This document shows positions 6,727-8,499 of a stretch of DNA of 8,499 nucleotides, piece by piece. The notes beneath the pieces are model-generated. The model was given only the letters and a program-made list of their open reading frames with translations, was not told the DNA's origin and searched no databases. Within the stretch, counting starts at the first letter, position 1, and every line of letters begins with the position of its first letter. The position numbers and the translations under genes were made by a program. Source of the stretch: an uncultured Methanosarcinales archaeon (GTDB lineage: Archaea > Halobacteriota > Methanosarcinia > Methanotrichales > Methanotrichaceae); the NCBI GenBank assembly GCA_937864385.1, contig CALMJN010000289.1, positions 1-8,499 on the forward strand, in the 5' to 3' direction.

Positions 6727-6933
6727 CTATTTGAGGCGGTCAATATCGGGCCGAAACCTATATATCTCGGCAATTGCCGTATATAGGTACTGGCAAAAGT
6801 CGAAATACACCTCTTTCCCTCCTACATCACTGGCTTTTGCCTCCCTCCTTCTTATTCCTACATGTGAGGCACATAAATTGCATCGATGATTGCTTTGAGG
6901 GCAGTCTGTTGAGGCCGTTTGTTCTTCATTCAC
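6727..6933 (-). CDS. Small cysteine-containing protein of unknown function
   Basis: A 68-residue ORF whose GTG start (6933) overlaps the stop of the preceding gene as GTGA, a coupling pattern that supports it being real. It has Cys11, Cys18, Cys21 and Cys48; HRCNLCASH contains a CxxC followed by His, and GGKEVYFDFCQYLY follows about 20 residues later. Two Cys near the N-terminus and an aromatic-rich FxFC later loosely recall small metal-binding folds such as TRASH/YHS, but I cannot assign a family. There is no signal peptide or membrane segment. The last third is EIYRFRPDIDRLK, helix-like and charged. Codons are much AT-richer at third positions than in neighbouring genes. A 31-bp palindrome lies within the coding region. 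No good Shine-Dalgarno site is seen. It could instead be a chance ORF in a regulatory gap. Confidence 0.45.
   Translation of the reverse strand: MNEEQTASTDCPQSNHRCNLCASHVGIRRREAKASDVGGKEVYFDFCQYLYTAIAEIYRFRPDIDRLK
6757..6787. repeat. 31-bp interrupted palindrome
   Basis: CCTATATA (6757-6764) and TATATAGG (6780-6787) flank the perfect palindrome CGGCAATTGCCG (6768-6779), with three extra bases (TCT) on the left side. The arms therefore match over 14 bases apart from one 3-base bulge. As RNA it would form a 12-bp stem with an AATT loop; as DNA it could be a dimer-binding site. It is inside the 68-residue ORF, 3' of the small membrane protein gene. Confidence 0.6.
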
Positions 6934-7151
6934 GTCTTTTTCTTCTTTCTGGCGGCACGGTATTTGGGCCAGCTCTGGAAGCGCTTGCTTTTGTCAGCAT
7001 AGCTCTCTGCCACACTCGCTGCCACCGCCCTGTCCACTTTTTCCTCCCGCGCTCGCCGCTCGCTTGCCGCCTTTTTGACCACGATGTAGTTGGCCAGCAA
7101 AAAGAGGGGAAACATGAGGATGCAGATCACCACTATATGCCAGATTTCCAT
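6930..7151 (-). CDS. Small single-span membrane protein of unknown function
   Basis: The 73-residue protein begins MEIWHIVVICILMFPLFLL. One hydrophobic helix covers about residues 4-24, followed by a highly charged tail rich in Lys, Arg and Glu (KKAASERRAREEKVDRAV) and ending ARKKKKT. The positive tail predicts a cytoplasmic C-terminus. There are no cysteines after residue 10, no catalytic motif, and I recognise no family. A GTG at 7187 would add 12 residues, but the TATA box at 7172-7179 lies inside that extension, so the ATG at 7151 is preferred. The gene has no Shine-Dalgarno site and its ATG is about 25 bases from the box, implying a leaderless mRNA. Its stop overlaps the next start by four bases, making a two-gene unit. 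It follows the MutS-like gene by 72 bases but seems transcribed separately. Confidence 0.7.
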   Translation of the reverse strand: MEIWHIVVICILMFPLFLLANYIVVKKAASERRAREEKVDRAVAASVAESYADKSKRFQSWPKYRAARKKKKT

Positions 7152-7171
7152 GAAGAATGGTCTCTCTCGGG

Positions 7172-7179
7172 AATATAAA
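7172..7179 (-). promoter_or_regulatory. TATA box of the small two-gene unit
   Basis: The minus strand reads TTTATATT, a near-consensus archaeal TATA box, centred about 25 bases upstream of the ATG at 7151. The predicted transcription start coincides with the start codon. It is the strongest promoter-like signal in the window. Confidence 0.6.
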
Positions 7180-7223
7180 AGGAGCACTCAGGGGGGAGGG
7201 GCAGGCTTCTCCTGAGACAAGGA

Positions 7224-8499
7224 TCACCTGAACTTGGAGAGCAGCCGGACATAAAACTCCCGCTCTGAACCTTTGGCGTTGCGGACCAGCCGGTCCAGGA
7301 TCAGCTCCGGTGTGCTGCGGGCCAGGAAATTGTAGCGCGGGCTGCGGCAGAGGCGAAGGTTATTATTTTCATCAAGCCCCTCCGCCTCAATGCCGTCCAC
7401 CCGCACTGCAGTCTCAGAGTATCGCAGCACCTCCCCGGCCAGGTGGCTCACGAATACAGCCATAGAGCGGCGCCGGTTCAACTGGTCCAGGATGCAGGCT
7501 ATGATTCTGGCCGATGCCCCCGGCTCGGTTATGGACTCCAGCTCGTCGGCTATAACCAGCTTTCTCTTCTCATTTTCCACAATGGCGAACTTTTTCATGG
7601 CCGTCTCAAAGGCTCCGGCGGAGAGGGTTCCCCGGCTCTTGCCGAAGTAGTAAAACTCCTCCAGGAGGGAGAGACGACAGGCGGCTGCGGGCACGGGCAG
7701 GCCCATGTGGGCCAGGATCACTATCTGAGCGATGAGGTCGAGCAGGGTGGTCTTGCCTCCCGAGTTGACACCGCTGAGCAGAGAGACGGTCTCCGGATGA
7801 TCTCCCTCTCCCAGAGCATAGCTCACCGGCTCCGGTTTCTCTAAGAAGAGATGGCGGCCCTGATTGAAGGAGAGGCAGGGTTCAGGCACAAACTCGGCAA
7901 AGGCCAGATCTCTCTCCATTATAAAGCAGCCCAGGGCGTAGCTGAAATCAAAGTCCGTCAGGGCATGGACCAGGTCCAATGCTGACTTCTTCTGGCCCTG
8001 GAGAAGCCTGGCCAGCTCCCTTCGAGCTTTCAGGCCCTTCTCCTCCCTGCGGCTTCTTATGTCCTGCTGAAAAGAATGCAATGCCTGCCGGTCTATCTCC
8101 AGGGGATAGGCCGCCTCGCCGGCGAAGATCTCCTCCAGCCGTGCCGATTCGGAGCCTGCCAGCTCCAGCTCGGCTGCAGCGCGGGAGAGAGCCTGCTTGA
8201 TAACCTCTTTGAAGATGCCCCTCATCTGGGCCTGGAGCAGCTCTCGCACCCCATCTCTCGCTCTCATGGCCAAAAGCAGATCGCTGCCGCCTAATGTCAG
8301 AGAGCTTCTCTCTATCCTCTGCTTCAGCTCCTCATTAGCCCAGGCCTCTGCCCTCTCCACAACTGCATTTAGATTGTCGCTTAGCCTTTTCAGCCTCTCC
8401 TCTTCCCGGTCGCCGCTCTCCTCCAGCCGGGATAGTAGCCCCTCCAGCTCCTTCCACTGGGAAAAGCCCGCTACACCCCCATCCCTGAGAAGCTCAGCC
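7224..8499 (-). CDS. MutS-family ATPase (MutS2/MutS5-like), C-terminal part; 5' end outside the window
   Basis: The frame stays open from the right edge to a TGA at 7226-7224, about 424 residues; the GTG at 8360 is internal and not the start. The first 150 or so visible residues are helical and charged with coiled-coil character (SRLEESGDREEERLKRLSD), matching the lever/clamp region of MutS proteins. The ATPase domain follows: Walker A GVNSGGKTT (7772-7746), then GTLSAGAFETAMKKFAIV, which corresponds to the conserved post-Walker-A segment, Walker B LVIADE with Asp at 7547-7545, a TEPG turn, and the switch histidine in FVSHLAGEV. The protein ends about 110 residues after Walker B with no Smr nuclease domain, unlike bacterial MutS2. 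Archaeal MutS2/MutS5 proteins are DNA-binding ATPases of uncertain role, perhaps in recombination control. Whether a mismatch-binding N-domain exists cannot be seen. Confidence 0.85.
   Translation of the reverse strand, partial: AELLRDGGVAGFSQWKELEGLLSRLEESGDREEERLKRLSDNLNAVVERAEAWANEELKQRIERSSLTLGGSDLLLAMRARDGVRELLQAQMRGIFKEVIKQALSRAAAELELAGSESARLEEIFAGEAAYPLEIDRQALHSFQQDIRSRREEKGLKARRELARLLQGQKKSALDLVHALTDFDFSYALGCFIMERDLAFAEFVPEPCLSFNQGRHLFLEKPEPVSYALGEGDHPETVSLLSGVNSGGKTTLLDLIAQIVILAHMGLPVPAAACRLSLLEEFYYFGKSRGTLSAGAFETAMKKFAIVENEKRKLVIADELESITEPGASARIIACILDQLNRRRSMAVFVSHLAGEVLRYSETAVRVDGIEAEGLDENNNLRLCRSPRYNFLARSTPELILDRLVRNAKGSEREFYVRLLSKFR

Noticed and set aside
6930..7187. Longer GTG-started version of the small membrane protein (85 residues)
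   Set aside because: The near-consensus TATA box at 7172-7179 lies inside the extension and fits initiation at the ATG at 7151.
7184..7217. Possible terminator hairpin after the MutS-like gene (CTCAGG/CCTGAG arms)
   Set aside because: Only six base pairs around a loop of about 18 bases with no following T-run; too weak to call.

Overview
The window looks like part of an archaeal chromosome, most likely from a methanogen of the Methanosarcinales/Methanothrix type. That placement is inferred from gene content and signals; no search was run. The grounds are C5-pathway tetrapyrrole genes, a CobA-HemD fusion next to an AhbC/AhbD-type radical SAM protein (the siroheme-dependent heme route), a single-ORF LarC, a MutS2/MutS5-like ATPase, TATA boxes about 25 bp before start codons that lack Shine-Dalgarno sites, and T-tract terminators. 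All supported genes lie on the minus strand, so the window reads right to left.

Right end (8499 to 6727): the 3' part of a MutS-family ATPase gene enters from outside the window. It is followed by a two-gene unit with its own promoter: a 73-residue single-span membrane protein that looks leaderless, then a 68-residue cysteine-containing protein whose GTG start overlaps the previous stop (GTGA). Neither small protein is recognised. A 31-bp interrupted palindrome lies inside the second one.

Centre right (6726 to 5168): a gap with palindromes and a near-duplicated motif leads to larC, which also appears leaderless. larC ends in a T-tract.

Centre and left (5167 to 372): one compact operon, hemL - hemC - cobA/hemD fusion - radical SAM gene. 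Junctions are a 2-base gap, a 14-base overlap and an ATGA overlap. HemL makes 5-aminolevulinate, HemC makes hydroxymethylbilane, the fusion makes uroporphyrinogen III and methylates it to precorrin-2, and the radical SAM protein probably acts late in the conversion of siroheme to heme. hemA, hemB, the siroheme-forming enzyme and ahbA/ahbB are not in the window. The operon ends in a hairpin plus T8 terminator (255-292).

Left end (254 to 1): an AT-rich promoter region carries a 19-bp site matching the classical Fur box at 16 of 19 positions. It precedes a start codon at 164 that opens an incomplete gene. This gene has a lysine/glutamate-rich N-terminus joined directly to a motif normally found deep inside amylo-alpha-1,6-glucosidase-type catalytic domains. 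A shorter related palindrome lies in the hemL leader, so the two sites may share a metal-responsive regulator. No tRNA, rRNA, CRISPR array or insertion sequence was seen.
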